Part shown: piece after piece, positions 8,222-17,223 of the stretch
Position numbering within the stretch: the first letter of the stretch is position 1
Layout of the letters: each line of letters opens with the position of its first letter
Assembly (NCBI RefSeq): GCF_001904725.1
Contig: NZ_MRCE01000011.1
Span: 124,001 to 188,000, forward strand
DNA length: 64,000 nucleotides
Origin: Phormidium ambiguum IAM M-71
GTDB lineage: Bacteria > Cyanobacteriota > Cyanobacteriia > Cyanobacteriales > Aerosakkonemataceae
Reading direction: 5' to 3'
Program-made: the position numbers and the translations under genes
The notes under the pieces: model-generated
Told to the model about the DNA's origin: nothing
Seen by the model: only the letters and a program-made list of their open reading frames with translations
The model's database searches: none

Positions 8222-8459
8222 ACCATCTCATGTTCATGTATTCGTAGGAAGAAAAAAAAGTTGGGATCAGGGGAACATAAAAATAAGCTTAGGGGATAAT
8301 GAAAACGCTCCTGAGATTATAATAGTCGATCCAAATATTGAAACCAAACTCATAAAGGAAGCATTGCTCTTGATTGCTAATAACCAAGACCTATTACTAG
8401 AAAAATGGAGAAGTATACATGACAAAAAAGAAATGGACGATGGAGGATCTGACGGATGA
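8157..8459 (+). CDS. DUF4160 domain protein
   Basis: The 100-residue protein shows the DUF4160 signature NDHEPSHVHVFVG near residues 19-31, here after MPLVLKDQKRNLYVYIYP. The histidine cluster (HEPSHVH) is the conserved part of the family and could bind metal. DUF4160 genes are usually next to DUF2442 genes, as here, and the pair has been suspected of acting as a toxin-antitoxin-like unit, though I know of no proof. It overlaps the DUF2442 gene by 41 nt, implying coupled translation. A possible TATAAT lies at 8070-8075. Confidence 0.8.
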   Translation: MPLVLKDQKRNLYVYIYPNDHEPSHVHVFVGRKKSWDQGNIKISLGDNENAPEIIIVDPNIETKLIKEALLLIANNQDLLLEKWRSIHDKKEMDDGGSDG

Positions 8460-8874
8460 GAAAATAGACGCACAAATTGCTAAAGCTAAAGATGCTTGGA
8501 TTCAAGCATCTTTGGTCGAACCTCGTGCTAAATCAGTTGTATACAACCAATCCGAAGATAAAATCGTCATCACACTAACGAATGGTGATTATTTTGGGTT
8601 AAGTCCCAAATTAATTGAGGGGTTAGGGGAAGCATCACCTAAAGAATTAGAAAACGTTCATTTATCTGGAGGCGGCGATAGTGTTCACTGGGAAGATTTA
8701 GATGTTGACTATAGCATTCCTGGGCTTGTATCAGGAATTTTAGGAACAAAAACTTGGATGGCTGAACTAGGAAGAAAAGGTGGCAAAAAGACCTCTCTTA
8801 CTAAAGCAGTTGCTGCCAGAGAAAATGGAAAAAAAGGTGGTCGTCCTAGAAAGTCCTCTGCATCAACACCATAG
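8419..8874 (+). CDS. DUF2442 domain protein with basic C-terminal tail
   Basis: The 151-residue protein has the DUF2442 core around residues 40-100 (VVYNQSEDKIVITLTNGDYF, then LENVHLSGGGDSVHWEDLDVD and SIPGLVSG). It then has a lysine/arginine-rich tail, KGGKK and KKGGRPRKSS, that resembles an AT-hook or nucleic-acid-binding tail. The ATG at 8419 has GGAG eight bases upstream, which supports a real 41-nt overlap with the DUF4160 gene. The basic tail suggests it is the DNA-binding partner of the pair, possibly autoregulating it. The function is inferred, not known. Confidence 0.8.
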   Translation: MTKKKWTMEDLTDEKIDAQIAKAKDAWIQASLVEPRAKSVVYNQSEDKIVITLTNGDYFGLSPKLIEGLGEASPKELENVHLSGGGDSVHWEDLDVDYSIPGLVSGILGTKTWMAELGRKGGKKTSLTKAVAARENGKKGGRPRKSSASTP

Positions 8875-8998
8875 TAAATATTGAATAAGTTTGGGAGATG
8901 AAGTACCCACTGCTTACTAAAGTTGAGCGTTAGGTAGTTTATCTCAGCGGAACGGGTAGGAAAAAAGAACTCTAGGTTTTAGGTCATAATTTCTTTTC

Positions 8999-10426
8999 TC
9001 AACTAACAACTTTTGATTGCATTCGCCAACCTTGCAAGATTCCTTTTATAGAGTGACTACCTTGTTCCCAAACTAGCAGTAAGGGAAGTAAAGCTAATAA
9101 TCTTAATCCGCTAGTTATGGCAAACAATCCAGGTAAACCGCCTAAAATTGGTTGTTCGGCTAGAAAACCGCCGACTGTTGCTCCGAAAGCGCCACAAATT
9201 CCGGCAACTGCGGAAGCGATCGCAAAATAAGTAGCTTGATTGCGTTTTGGTGCCACACTCATTTGAATATTATTGCTGGATAAGTCGATCGCAGCCCAAA
9301 CGCCCCCACTTAACAAATGTAAAAAGGGAAACCCTACCCAAAGACAAATCGGACTATAACAAGTTCCCAACCAAAGTAAAGGCATTAAACCTACTAAAAT
9401 TCCCACTAAAATTAACAGAGGACGATTGCCAATTTTGTCTGCTAGCTTTCCCCAGAAAACTAACATGAGTAAGTTAGCTCCAGCCGATAAGCTGTTATAC
9501 ACCGTCACCCAAGTAACATTGATATGTAAGTTATCTAATAGATAGAGATTAAAAAAAGGATTGCCGACATTAACCGCAAAAGCCCAAAAACCGAAATAAA
9601 GTAAGAATCTAAAAAAATTATCAGAAACTAAAGACCGCAGGGAGGTAATTAAAGATTGTTGTTCTTTTGCTTCTAACGATCGATCTATTGTGATTAATTC
9701 CGCTTTTGGGTTAACATCGGTTATAAAAAACTGACAGCACAAGCTGATTATGCCAGCTATTACACCCAAAAATAACAGAAAACTGTAACCTTGCAGCATT
9801 CCTCCCGGCCATTTTGATATGATTAAGCTAATTAACGGTACACCGATTAGTGTGACTAGATTAGCAGCACTATTGCGAATTCCAAAATATCGGCCACGTA
9901 ATTTTTCGGGAACTAAATGTGCCATCCAACTAAACCAAGAGGCAGTTCCAAAAGCAGCTAATAAATTACTGGCAAAAACAATTAATAGCGTCAATTGGAC
10001 TAAATTGTAATTATTATTTTTACTAAGATGGGAAAAGGCAATGGCGATCGCTAAAATTAACCAGAGCGATCGGGCTATCCCATATACGAAGAAACCATAC
10101 CAATAGCGACTTGTAACGAATCCAGAAAGATATGCTCCTACAGGTTGGAGTAAATTTACTACCATTGGAACTGAAGACAACATTCCAATTTGTACGGGAG
10201 TAGCGCCCAATTGTAGCAGTAAGTTACTCAACAAAACTCCACTGGTAATACTAGAAAAAATTGCCGCAAAAATCCCATCGTAGGTAGATGCTTTTAGACT
10301 TGTGCGAATTTCTTGTTTAGTAAGCTTCGCTGGAGTGAGTGGCGTTAGTACCGTTTCCGGCACTATTAGATGCTCTGCGATGACTTCGCTCTCTACGGAA
10401 TTCGACAAATTGGAATAGGCAACCAC
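8999..10426 (-). CDS. MFS transporter
   Basis: The 475-residue protein has about 12 membrane segments. They follow a roughly 45-residue hydrophilic N-terminal extension (VIAEHLIVPETVLTPLTPAK) and are divided by a soluble loop near residues 235-260. The GLMPLLWLG, SVPMVVNLLQPVGAYLSG and SWFSWMAHLVPEKLRGRYFG segments are typical major-facilitator helices and the loop 4-5 signature. The substrate cannot be told; similar cyanobacterial proteins are annotated only as MFS. It is monocistronic and faces the DUF2442 gene. Confidence 0.85.
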   Translation of the reverse strand: MVAYSNLSNSVESEVIAEHLIVPETVLTPLTPAKLTKQEIRTSLKASTYDGIFAAIFSSITSGVLLSNLLLQLGATPVQIGMLSSVPMVVNLLQPVGAYLSGFVTSRYWYGFFVYGIARSLWLILAIAIAFSHLSKNNNYNLVQLTLLIVFASNLLAAFGTASWFSWMAHLVPEKLRGRYFGIRNSAANLVTLIGVPLISLIISKWPGGMLQGYSFLLFLGVIAGIISLCCQFFITDVNPKAELITIDRSLEAKEQQSLITSLRSLVSDNFFRFLLYFGFWAFAVNVGNPFFNLYLLDNLHINVTWVTVYNSLSAGANLLMLVFWGKLADKIGNRPLLILVGILVGLMPLLWLGTCYSPICLWVGFPFLHLLSGGVWAAIDLSSNNIQMSVAPKRNQATYFAIASAVAGICGAFGATVGGFLAEQPILGGLPGLFAITSGLRLLALLPLLLVWEQGSHSIKGILQGWRMQSKVVS

Positions 10427-10777
10427 TTATTTCCTCTCAATTGTTAAATAAAGTCCTGTAGAATTTTCTCAGGTTAATAATAACTGAACAATAAACATTA
10501 GGCGGCTTAACTTACAGCACGCTATAGGAATAGGTATTTTTTAAGTTAACGAAACCAAAATCCAATCTTCGGATAGTTGTCTATCATTTTTTTGTTTCGA
10601 GGTTAACAAAGAGTATATGAGCCGGGAAAAGGGTGCGATCGGACATTAATCATTTTTCCGGTAAAAGCATATTTAACTAAATAGTTTTCTATTTTAGAGT
10701 ATTCCCTTTTAACAGCCACAGATTAACAAAATTACAATAAGTTATATAGTTTACCCAAATAATTGATACAAATAGAG

Positions 10778-10902
10778 TCAGGGCAGGTTTAGCTGTAGGG
10801 GCGGGTTTTGTTGAAAGATTATCTGTGGGAAACACAAGGATATCTGTTAAACCCGCCCCTACTATACCTAGTCATAAGATTGAAATCAAAACCTGCCCTT
10901 GA
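10778..10902. repeat. Nested inverted repeat (MITE-like, 125 bp)
   Basis: The outer arms TCAGGGCAGGTTT (10778-10790) and AAACCTGCCCTTGA (10889-10902) are nearly perfect complements. The inner arms GTAGGGGCGGGTTT (10795-10808) and AAACCCGCCCCTAC (10849-10862) are perfect complements. The total length is almost equal to the element at 3659-3784, with different outer arms. Confidence 0.8.
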
Positions 10903-11072
10903 CCAAGCATTTGTAGCCAACATTTAGGTAATCGATATTAGTTTTACCAAATTAGACAACTTGGGATAGCTCTGATTTTAGAATATTATTTAAATAATTA
11001 ACCAGCGAAAAATACAAATAAATAAAACAGTAATAATAAACACTTCAATTTATATAAATCTGCAAATAATTA

Positions 11073-11100
11073 GCCTCATCTATTTGATAATAGATGAGGC
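11073..11100 (-). terminator. Hairpin terminator after the STAS gene
   Basis: A perfect 12-bp stem, GCCTCATCTATT with AATAGATGAGGC, and a 4-nt loop lie 54 bp past the STAS stop codon. The following minus-strand bases are A/T-rich but not a pure T run. Confidence 0.55.
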
Positions 11101-11153
11101 ATAATTAATTAACAGTTAAAAGTTTAGATGTAGTGATTATTATGGGGAAAAAT

Positions 11154-11522
11154 TTAGGCGCAATGACCGTTATACGCAGCTTCAACTGCCGCTTGTGTTG
11201 CTACATCCATAAATCTTAAAGAGAGATTTTTGCCTAAAACAGAGGCTTGTTTTAAGCCTGCAATTAAGCAATTAATTCCCTCAGCTTCAACAAAATCTAC
11301 CCATAAGAGATCGACAACTACGGTATCGGTAGTGAGTTCTAAAGCTTGTTCTAAAGCTTTAGTAAAAGTCGGACTGCTCACACCATCGAGACAGCCATTT
11401 GGTCTAAGTACAACAGTGCGAGGGCGTTTTTCTTCCACGCTAGTGTCTAAGTGAGAGAAATGAGGGATCAAGTCCATGAGAGGTGGCATGGGGGTCTCCA
11501 GTGAGTACACAGAAAGAATCAA
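11154..11522 (-). CDS. STAS-domain protein (anti-sigma antagonist-like) with altered phospho-site
   Basis: The 122-residue protein consists mainly of a STAS domain (residues about 35-115: VVLRPNGCLDGVSSPTFTKA, TDTVVVDLLWVDFVEAEG, GKNLSLRFMD). STAS proteins of this size are anti-sigma antagonists or phosphorylation-controlled switches. The usual D-S-[ST]-G at the start of helix 2, whose first serine is phosphorylated, reads E-A-E-G here, so it cannot be phosphorylated in the normal way. It may be constitutively active or work by another mechanism. The start could also be Met12. The gene is single and ends at a hairpin at 11073-11100. Confidence 0.8.
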   Translation of the reverse strand: MILSVYSLETPMPPLMDLIPHFSHLDTSVEEKRPRTVVLRPNGCLDGVSSPTFTKALEQALELTTDTVVVDLLWVDFVEAEGINCLIAGLKQASVLGKNLSLRFMDVATQAAVEAAYNGHCA

Positions 11523-11869
11523 AGATAAGTTTATGCCTCGTAAAAAAACAACTTATTATCCCTTCCTACTATATAGCGTGAACTAAAAAAAATTTTATGG
11601 GTGACTATTTAATCACAATTAACCTGTGTTTTAAATCACAAGATTCAGATAAGTGACAATTTATAAATTGTCCATCCTAATTTAGGTTGATTAGTCTGCT
11701 CGTAAAAGGTGTGGGAAAACATAGTTAATTAGTTTTGCTTATAAGCATAAGTACCGAAGATATAATTTAATCATGTTGATAATGGTTATTTGAAGTAAGT
11801 ATGCGATCGCATTTCTAGTCATATTATTTTGTTAGCTTCAAATGGCGATCGCCAAATTGCATGATTAAG
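11523..11869. other. 347-bp intergenic region
   Basis: AT-rich DNA carrying HIP1 GCGATCGC-type sites near 11802 and 11845. I see no gene or clear signal. Confidence 0.5.
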
Positions 11870-12244
11870 TTATCTCTTTAGAGGACTGTAATCTGAACAA
11901 TTAACTGCTTCCGAAGTCAAAGCAATAGCAGGATTGACAGCACAGCGAAGATAGGGATTATTCGTAAAGTATCGACAGTTTTTACAGGGAACTTGCTCCA
12001 AATGTTTAATCAGGGAAAATTTGTGTTTAGCAAATTTTAGTATATCAGTAGAAAAAATTAAGTACATTAACCAAAATGTAAAAAAAGCTGTAGGAATGAT
12101 ATATAAAGAGTTAGCAGGAATATCAGAAACTTTTGGTTGATTCACATAATTCTGAGACTGAACTGATTGAATTTCATTTATATTGTTTTTAGTTGTTTGT
12201 ATATATTCAGGAGTAGAGAATTGTAGAGAATTTTTAGTTGACAT
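11870..12244 (-). CDS. Membrane-anchored cysteine-motif protein, unknown function
   Basis: The 124-residue protein has a polar Asn/Gln-rich N-terminal half and one membrane helix near residues 47-65 (LYIIPTAFFTFWLMYLIF). The C-terminal module has cysteines arranged CKNCRYF, then LRCAVNP about 11 residues on, then NCSDYSP. The four cysteines could bind zinc or iron. The CxxCRYF...C...C...DYxP pattern is a conserved C-terminal domain of several cyanobacterial membrane proteins of unknown role. There is no operon partner; both neighbours are more than 300 bp away. Confidence 0.65.
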   Translation of the reverse strand: MSTKNSLQFSTPEYIQTTKNNINEIQSVQSQNYVNQPKVSDIPANSLYIIPTAFFTFWLMYLIFSTDILKFAKHKFSLIKHLEQVPCKNCRYFTNNPYLRCAVNPAIALTSEAVNCSDYSPLKR

Positions 12245-12937
12245 TTTGTTACCTCTGATATTAAAAGTTTATGAAGAAAGGTTATAAACCCAAGCTTAAA
12301 CATTAAAGAAGTATTTAATCCTGGTTTAGGAACTCAAGCAAAATATTCTGCTTGCTGAGCAATAGTCGGCAAGAATTTATCCTAATGACGCTTCAGCAAT
12401 TATTTGATTGAACTTTTTCAGAGAAAAGTTAGAAATAAACTACCTCTTCCCAAAAGTTGATATTAATTCGAGAGCCATTATTTGTTTAGCAAAATTTTCT
12501 GATTTCCTGCACCTGTCTTAAGGACTAACTAATAAGTATAGATTTGCGGGATGGCTCTACTCTACTCAAATAGCTCTTTATTCTTGCACAGCAATTTTAA
12601 AGATTAGTTTTGTTAACACATCATTAGGCATACATAAGCACCTAAACTTTCCAATAAGTTACTACTACTTAAAGTAGAAAATACACTCTATAAGAATCAT
12701 TCTTGAGAGAGATGTTTTATATAGGATTAAGTTTTTCTATCTCAGCAATTTGTAAACCTTTTGAACTGGATATTGCTAATAGGCGCAAGATCTCAGTAAT
12801 AGGAATAATTCCCCCCCAAATCAGGGGGGATAAAATGGGTTCGTTTAGGGAAGCAAAAGCTTAGCCTATACGTTGTGTACTCTCCATCAATCAAAATAAA
12901 AAAAAATAATAAGGAAATTATGAGGTTAAGCAAATTT
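12245..12937. other. 693-bp intergenic region
   Basis: No credible gene was found. A CCCCCC/GGGGGG hairpin lies at 12811-12830, a common dispersed cyanobacterial motif and a possible terminator for the regulator gene at 12938. The rest is AT-rich. Confidence 0.5.
12811..12830. repeat. Short CCCCCC/GGGGGG hairpin
   Basis: CCCCCCC and GGGGGGA are separated by AAATCA. This small palindrome is repeated widely in cyanobacterial intergenic DNA; it lies 108 bp past the stop codon of the response regulator at 12938. Confidence 0.5.
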
Positions 12938-13315
12938 TTATTCCCAGCCTAAAGTTTGGGCAACTTGGCTAGCCAGTTTTAGAGGATCGAATGGTTTGGC
13001 AATTAATCCAGCAATTTTTAATTGAGTATATTCATGTTGGTTTGCCGATTGCACTTTAGCAGTGAGTAAAATAACAGGTATTTCGGCTGTATTTGGGTTA
13101 GCTTGTAGTTTTCCCAGTACTGTTATGCCATCCATATCTGGCATCATTAAGTCTAATAAAATAGCATCAGGTTTTTCGGTTTCTGCTTTGCTGAGTCCTT
13201 CTTTACCAGATTCAGCAGTAACTACTCTCCAACCGCCCAACTTTTGTAAACACATTTGAATTACAATACTTAGGCGTTTTTCGTCATCAATTAACAGAAT
13301 AGATTTGATTGACAT
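12938..13315 (-). CDS. Single-domain (CheY-like) response regulator
   Basis: The 125-residue protein is a receiver domain only. It has acidic residues D10-D11, the phospho-acceptor D55 (ILLDLMMPD), a T/S in ILLTAK and the lysine of AKPF. There is no output domain, so it probably works by protein-protein contact in a phosphorelay. The frame is open upstream to 13423, inside the kinase gene, but the kinase ends at 13321 and the ATG at 13313-13315 starts five bases after it, with GGGAG upstream. It is therefore the second gene of a kinase-regulator operon. Confidence 0.9.
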   Translation of the reverse strand: MSIKSILLIDDEKRLSIVIQMCLQKLGGWRVVTAESGKEGLSKAETEKPDAILLDLMMPDMDGITVLGKLQANPNTAEIPVILLTAKVQSANQHEYTQLKIAGLIAKPFDPLKLASQVAQTLGWE

Positions 13316-13320
13316 ATTTT

Positions 13321-16284
13321 TTACTCCCAAGGTAATGGTAGCGTGAAATAGAAAGTGCTGCCTTTTTCTAAAATACTTTCTACCCAAATTGTGCCACCAT
13401 GTTGTTGTATGATGTTGCGACAAATGGCTAATCCTAATCCTGTTCCACCTTTGCTACGAGAATCAGAAGCATCAACCTGTTGAAAACGGCCAAAAATAGT
13501 TTCGAGTTTGTCGGCTGGAATTCCTCTGCCACAGTCTTGTACTTGAAATAAAACTCGGTCTGATTGTTCTTGAGCAGAAAGTTTTACTATGCTTTGTGGA
13601 GGCGAAAATTTAATCGCATTACTTAACAAATTAACTAAGGTTTGAATAATGCGATCGGCATCAGCCCAAATTTGCATGGAGACAGGCTCTAGTTGCAGAG
13701 TAATTTGACTTTCTTCCGACAAATGACGCAATGCTTGTACAGATTGCTGCATTAAACTATAAGCATCACACCATTGTTTATCAAGAGTAACTTTGTTTAA
13801 TTCCAAGCGTTCTAAATCTACAATATCATTAACTAAACGAACTAAGCGATCGGCTTCAATAGCAGCTATTTCTAACATTTGTTTAGCGGCTTCTGGATCG
13901 TCATCTAATACGCCAGCCGCAATTAATCCCAAAGAGCCACGAATAGAAGCTAATGGAGTTCGTAATTCATGGCTGACAATGGAAATAAATTCGCTTTTCA
14001 TTTGTTCGATCGCCCGCGCTTCGGTAATATCTTCTATAGTTCCAACTTGACCTATAGTTTCCCCGGTTTTGGAAATAATAGGAGCAATTTTTGTCCGCCC
14101 AAATCGCACTGTTCCATCTGGATGACAATAGCAAATTTCTACAGAAAATTCTTGTTGTTTAGTTTTATTTTCTCGCCATTGAGCAAGAATATTATTTAAG
14201 TCATTTGCATCAATAGATCGCATCCACCCATCACCCAAAGATTCTTCCATTTTCAGGCCAGAAATTGGTTGACAACGGGGATTTGCATAAACACAGTTAC
14301 CTTGAGCATCTGTTTTAAAAATTCCAATCGGTGCAGACTCACTTAAGGAGCGAAATAACGCTTCACTTTGTTGTAAGGCAGCTTCGGCGCGTTTACGTTC
14401 TAAGAGTTCTTCTTGCAAAGCTATTTCGGCTTGTTGACGTTGGTTTAATTCATGTTGTAATTGCCGATTAGCTTGGATTAATTCTGCTGTTCTTTGAGCA
14501 ACTCTCACTTCTAATTCAGCTTTAGTACGTTTTAATTCTTCTTCGGCTAAAACGCGATCGCTAATATCAATTGAAACTCCTATAACTCCTGTAATTTCTC
14601 CCCGCTCGTTATAAATAGGTGAATCAATGACAATGCAGGGGAAAACTGTGCCATTTCTTTTTTGTACCCAAAATTCTCCTGACCAGCTAGCTCCTAATCT
14701 TAATTGATTCATAATTTCACTAGCTTGTTGTTGTAAATTGGGTATAGGAATAAGCTCAATAATTGAATTTCCTAATGCTTCTTCTGCCGTCCAACCATAC
14801 ATAGTTTCTGCATAACGATTCCAGTAAATTATTGTGCCTGACAAATCAGTAACAATTACCGCTTGATGCACCGCATCTAATAAGCTAGCTTGAAAATGAA
14901 TTTGTTGTTCTGCTTGCATTCTTGCTGTTTCTAATTCTTTGGCGACAGTCACATCAACCGCCGTACCTAAAATTTGCTCTGGTAAACCGTCAGCAGTGCG
15001 AGAAAAAACTACATCTCTTGTGTGTAACCAACGCCATTCACCATCAAAATTTCTTACCCGAAATTCGTTTTCAATAATTTCTTCATCTGTGAGTCGGGTT
15101 AATTTTTGAAAGTTTTCAAATACTTTCATTACATCATTTGGGTGAGTTACTTCAGTAAAGAAAGTTTCTGATAATTTAATTTCTTCAGTAGGACGACCAA
15201 AAAATTTCACATATTGTTGATTTACATAAACAAATCGTTTTTGAATTGGATTAACAATATAAAGTAAATTTGGTGTTGTATCAGCAATCGTTTCGATAAA
15301 ATGTTGGCTGGCTGCTAAGGCTTCTTCTGCTTGTTTACGTTCTTGAATTTCTCGTTTTAAAAGCTGATTAGTTTCTGCCAATTCAGATGTTCTTAAGATT
15401 ACACGCTTTTCTAATTCATCGGAGGCAATTTTTAATTGCTGTTCCATTTCTTTGCGTTCTGTGATATCAGTATCGACGGAAATCATAATCCAACAATTAG
15501 CTTGTTCATCGCGGCGAGAAGTGAAAACGGCTCTAATCCAACGCCAAGAATTGTCTTTGTGTAAAAATCGATAGTCAACAGTTTGATTACATTGATTAAA
15601 AATTCCTTGAAAGCAGGGAATAATTACGCTTTGCCAATCTTCTAGTAATATTCGTGATGCCCAAAGTTGTTTATCTGCCATTAATTCTTCAGCAGTGTAA
15701 CCAAATATAGTTAAACAGCCAGAAGAATAAAATTCTGCTTGCCAAGTGTAATTTTGGTAAACTCGAAAACTAGCGATCGATGCAGTGGCAGTGTTGAGAA
15801 TATCATTAAGTTTAGTTTGAGAATTGGCTAATTCTTGTTCTAAGCGTAAGCGATCGCTAATATCAACAGTATTTAATGCTATCAAATCAGTCAGAGATAC
15901 TTGTAACTGCTTAGCCATTTGATTCAATGACATTGCTAATTCTTTAAGTTCACTGACTCCAGAAATTGTGATACTTTCTTCTAAATCTCCAGTAGCCATT
16001 TTTTTAGCAGCTATTTTTAATTCTAATATGGGCTTACTTACCCAATGACTAATAATTGTTATGCCTATAGCTGCTAAAATTCCGGCTATAATACAAAGGA
16101 AAATTATTTTTTCTATACTATGGCTTAGGGGAACTAAAAAGTATGATTCTGGAACAATTAAAATGATGCTAATAGAACAAATAATTTGCAATGCTAATAA
16201 AGCAATTAACAAGAATTGGAGCGATATTTCTTGAGGAAATTGCAAAAATCTACGGATATAATTTGGCGATCGCATAACAATCAA
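13321..16284 (-). CDS. Membrane sensor histidine kinase with HAMP and four PAS domains
   Basis: The 987-residue protein has two membrane helices (about 22-45 and 54-76) with almost no extracytoplasmic loop. A HAMP domain follows (about 77-130), then four PAS/PAC modules near residues 165-280, 325-445, 465-580 and 640-755, linked by coiled coils. The HisKA domain has H772 in SHELRTPL, and the HATPase has N, G1 (DCGRGIP) and G2 (GGTGLGLAI) boxes. It should autophosphorylate in response to an internal signal and pass phosphate to the CheY-like protein five bases downstream. No haem or flavin signature can be assigned to the PAS domains by eye. Confidence 0.9.
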   Translation of the reverse strand: MIVMRSPNYIRRFLQFPQEISLQFLLIALLALQIICSISIILIVPESYFLVPLSHSIEKIIFLCIIAGILAAIGITIISHWVSKPILELKIAAKKMATGDLEESITISGVSELKELAMSLNQMAKQLQVSLTDLIALNTVDISDRLRLEQELANSQTKLNDILNTATASIASFRVYQNYTWQAEFYSSGCLTIFGYTAEELMADKQLWASRILLEDWQSVIIPCFQGIFNQCNQTVDYRFLHKDNSWRWIRAVFTSRRDEQANCWIMISVDTDITERKEMEQQLKIASDELEKRVILRTSELAETNQLLKREIQERKQAEEALAASQHFIETIADTTPNLLYIVNPIQKRFVYVNQQYVKFFGRPTEEIKLSETFFTEVTHPNDVMKVFENFQKLTRLTDEEIIENEFRVRNFDGEWRWLHTRDVVFSRTADGLPEQILGTAVDVTVAKELETARMQAEQQIHFQASLLDAVHQAVIVTDLSGTIIYWNRYAETMYGWTAEEALGNSIIELIPIPNLQQQASEIMNQLRLGASWSGEFWVQKRNGTVFPCIVIDSPIYNERGEITGVIGVSIDISDRVLAEEELKRTKAELEVRVAQRTAELIQANRQLQHELNQRQQAEIALQEELLERKRAEAALQQSEALFRSLSESAPIGIFKTDAQGNCVYANPRCQPISGLKMEESLGDGWMRSIDANDLNNILAQWRENKTKQQEFSVEICYCHPDGTVRFGRTKIAPIISKTGETIGQVGTIEDITEARAIEQMKSEFISIVSHELRTPLASIRGSLGLIAAGVLDDDPEAAKQMLEIAAIEADRLVRLVNDIVDLERLELNKVTLDKQWCDAYSLMQQSVQALRHLSEESQITLQLEPVSMQIWADADRIIQTLVNLLSNAIKFSPPQSIVKLSAQEQSDRVLFQVQDCGRGIPADKLETIFGRFQQVDASDSRSKGGTGLGLAICRNIIQQHGGTIWVESILEKGSTFYFTLPLPWE

Positions 16285-16626
16285 ATTGTTAAATTTGTGA
16301 ATAATTACATCTTAAATGTTTCCAATTTAGATTGTTCTGGTTTAGTTATATTTGATTTTTCCGGTTGATGAGAATTTTTTTCCTATCTTTGGTTTTTACC
16401 GCTTTTTCCCCTGGGCATTTACTTGAAAACCAAACGCCAAGTTAAGATTACAGATGCTATTTCTCTCCTTTGTCTGAGCAAAGCACGGATGCGAGCCAAA
16501 AACTCTGGTAAGTCAAAGCGTTTGACTACGCGATCGTCCGCGCCTGCTTCTATACCTATCAAGGCAAGGTCGTGGCAGTAGATACATCATCTTCTATCAA
16601 GAGGATTTTCCTGCCAAGTAGTACCT
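16285..16626. other. 342-bp intergenic region with pseudogene
   Basis: Apart from the response-regulator remnant at 16419-16620, no gene is seen here. Confidence 0.5.
16419..16620 (-). pseudogene. Remnant of a response regulator receiver domain
   Basis: Translation of the minus strand gives LGRKILLIEDDVSTA (the first strand and acidic pair of a receiver). After a frame change it gives IGIEAGADDRVVKRFDLPEF then LARIRALLRQRRE, and a stop at 16419-16421. These are the beginning and end of an OmpR-type receiver; the middle, with the phospho-acceptor aspartate, is deleted. The conserved KPF lysine-proline reads KRF. The output domain is also missing. It lies between the big kinase and the DUF1830 gene. 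Confidence 0.7.
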
Positions 16627-16974
16627 CTAAGAGATATTGACTATATTGGCAGAATTATTGGCATTGTTGTCTTCTTGATGAGGAAAAATGTTATCTTCTG
16701 TAACATAAATTTGTTCTTGTACCCGTAACCGATCGCAATTGATCGTATCTGCCAAAATCGTAGTTACTTTAGCACTAGTATGAACCTCTAACACCCCTTG
16801 AGGCGGTGCTTGAAATAACAAAGCTTCTCCTGGGAAAACCACTTTCTCAAAATACCAGTTAGGGACATTCGCAATTCGCAAAATTTGCAATTTATCAGAA
16901 AAGTTTTTGTAATGACATAAAGTGAGTTGCATTGAATTGGATGGATCTCCTGTAGCATTGTACACATCAATCAT
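16627..16974 (-). CDS. DUF1830 domain protein
   Basis: The 115-residue protein has the DUF1830 core, including LCHYKNFSDKLQILRIANVP and NWYFEKVVFPGEALLFQAPP. It continues with LEVHTSAKVTTIL and a conserved cysteine in DTINCDRLRV. This domain is confined to cyanobacteria and its function is unknown; the strand pattern suggests a small beta-sandwich. An acidic/asparagine-rich tail follows. The gene is single, just downstream (in transcription direction) of a long AT-rich leader and upstream of the regulator remnant. A second frame on the same strand over these bases is a shadow. Confidence 0.8.
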   Translation of the reverse strand: MIDVYNATGDPSNSMQLTLCHYKNFSDKLQILRIANVPNWYFEKVVFPGEALLFQAPPQGVLEVHTSAKVTTILADTINCDRLRVQEQIYVTEDNIFPHQEDNNANNSANIVNIS

Positions 16975-17223
16975 GACGAAATCCCCTGGTTATAAAAAAG
17001 CATCTTTTAAAGTATCTTTACACGAACTTTAGAGCAGAAAAATAAGGATTTTGTGAGGATAAGTGAATCTTATATCCAAACCTTTATTCTTTCGTCTCAT
17101 AAAAATTTTTCGCGCTTTGGATTATATCATATTTTGACAATTAATTATTCTAATTTTATAAACTTTCTTTGAATTTATATCTCAACTATAAGCCTAAACG
17201 ATATCATTAACTGGCCAGACCAA

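Larger units (their letters stand above)
10427..11153. other. 727-bp intergenic region
   Basis: No credible gene was found on either strand. The region holds the nested inverted repeat at 10778-10902 and the STAS terminator at 11073-11100; the remainder is AT-rich. Confidence 0.6.
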
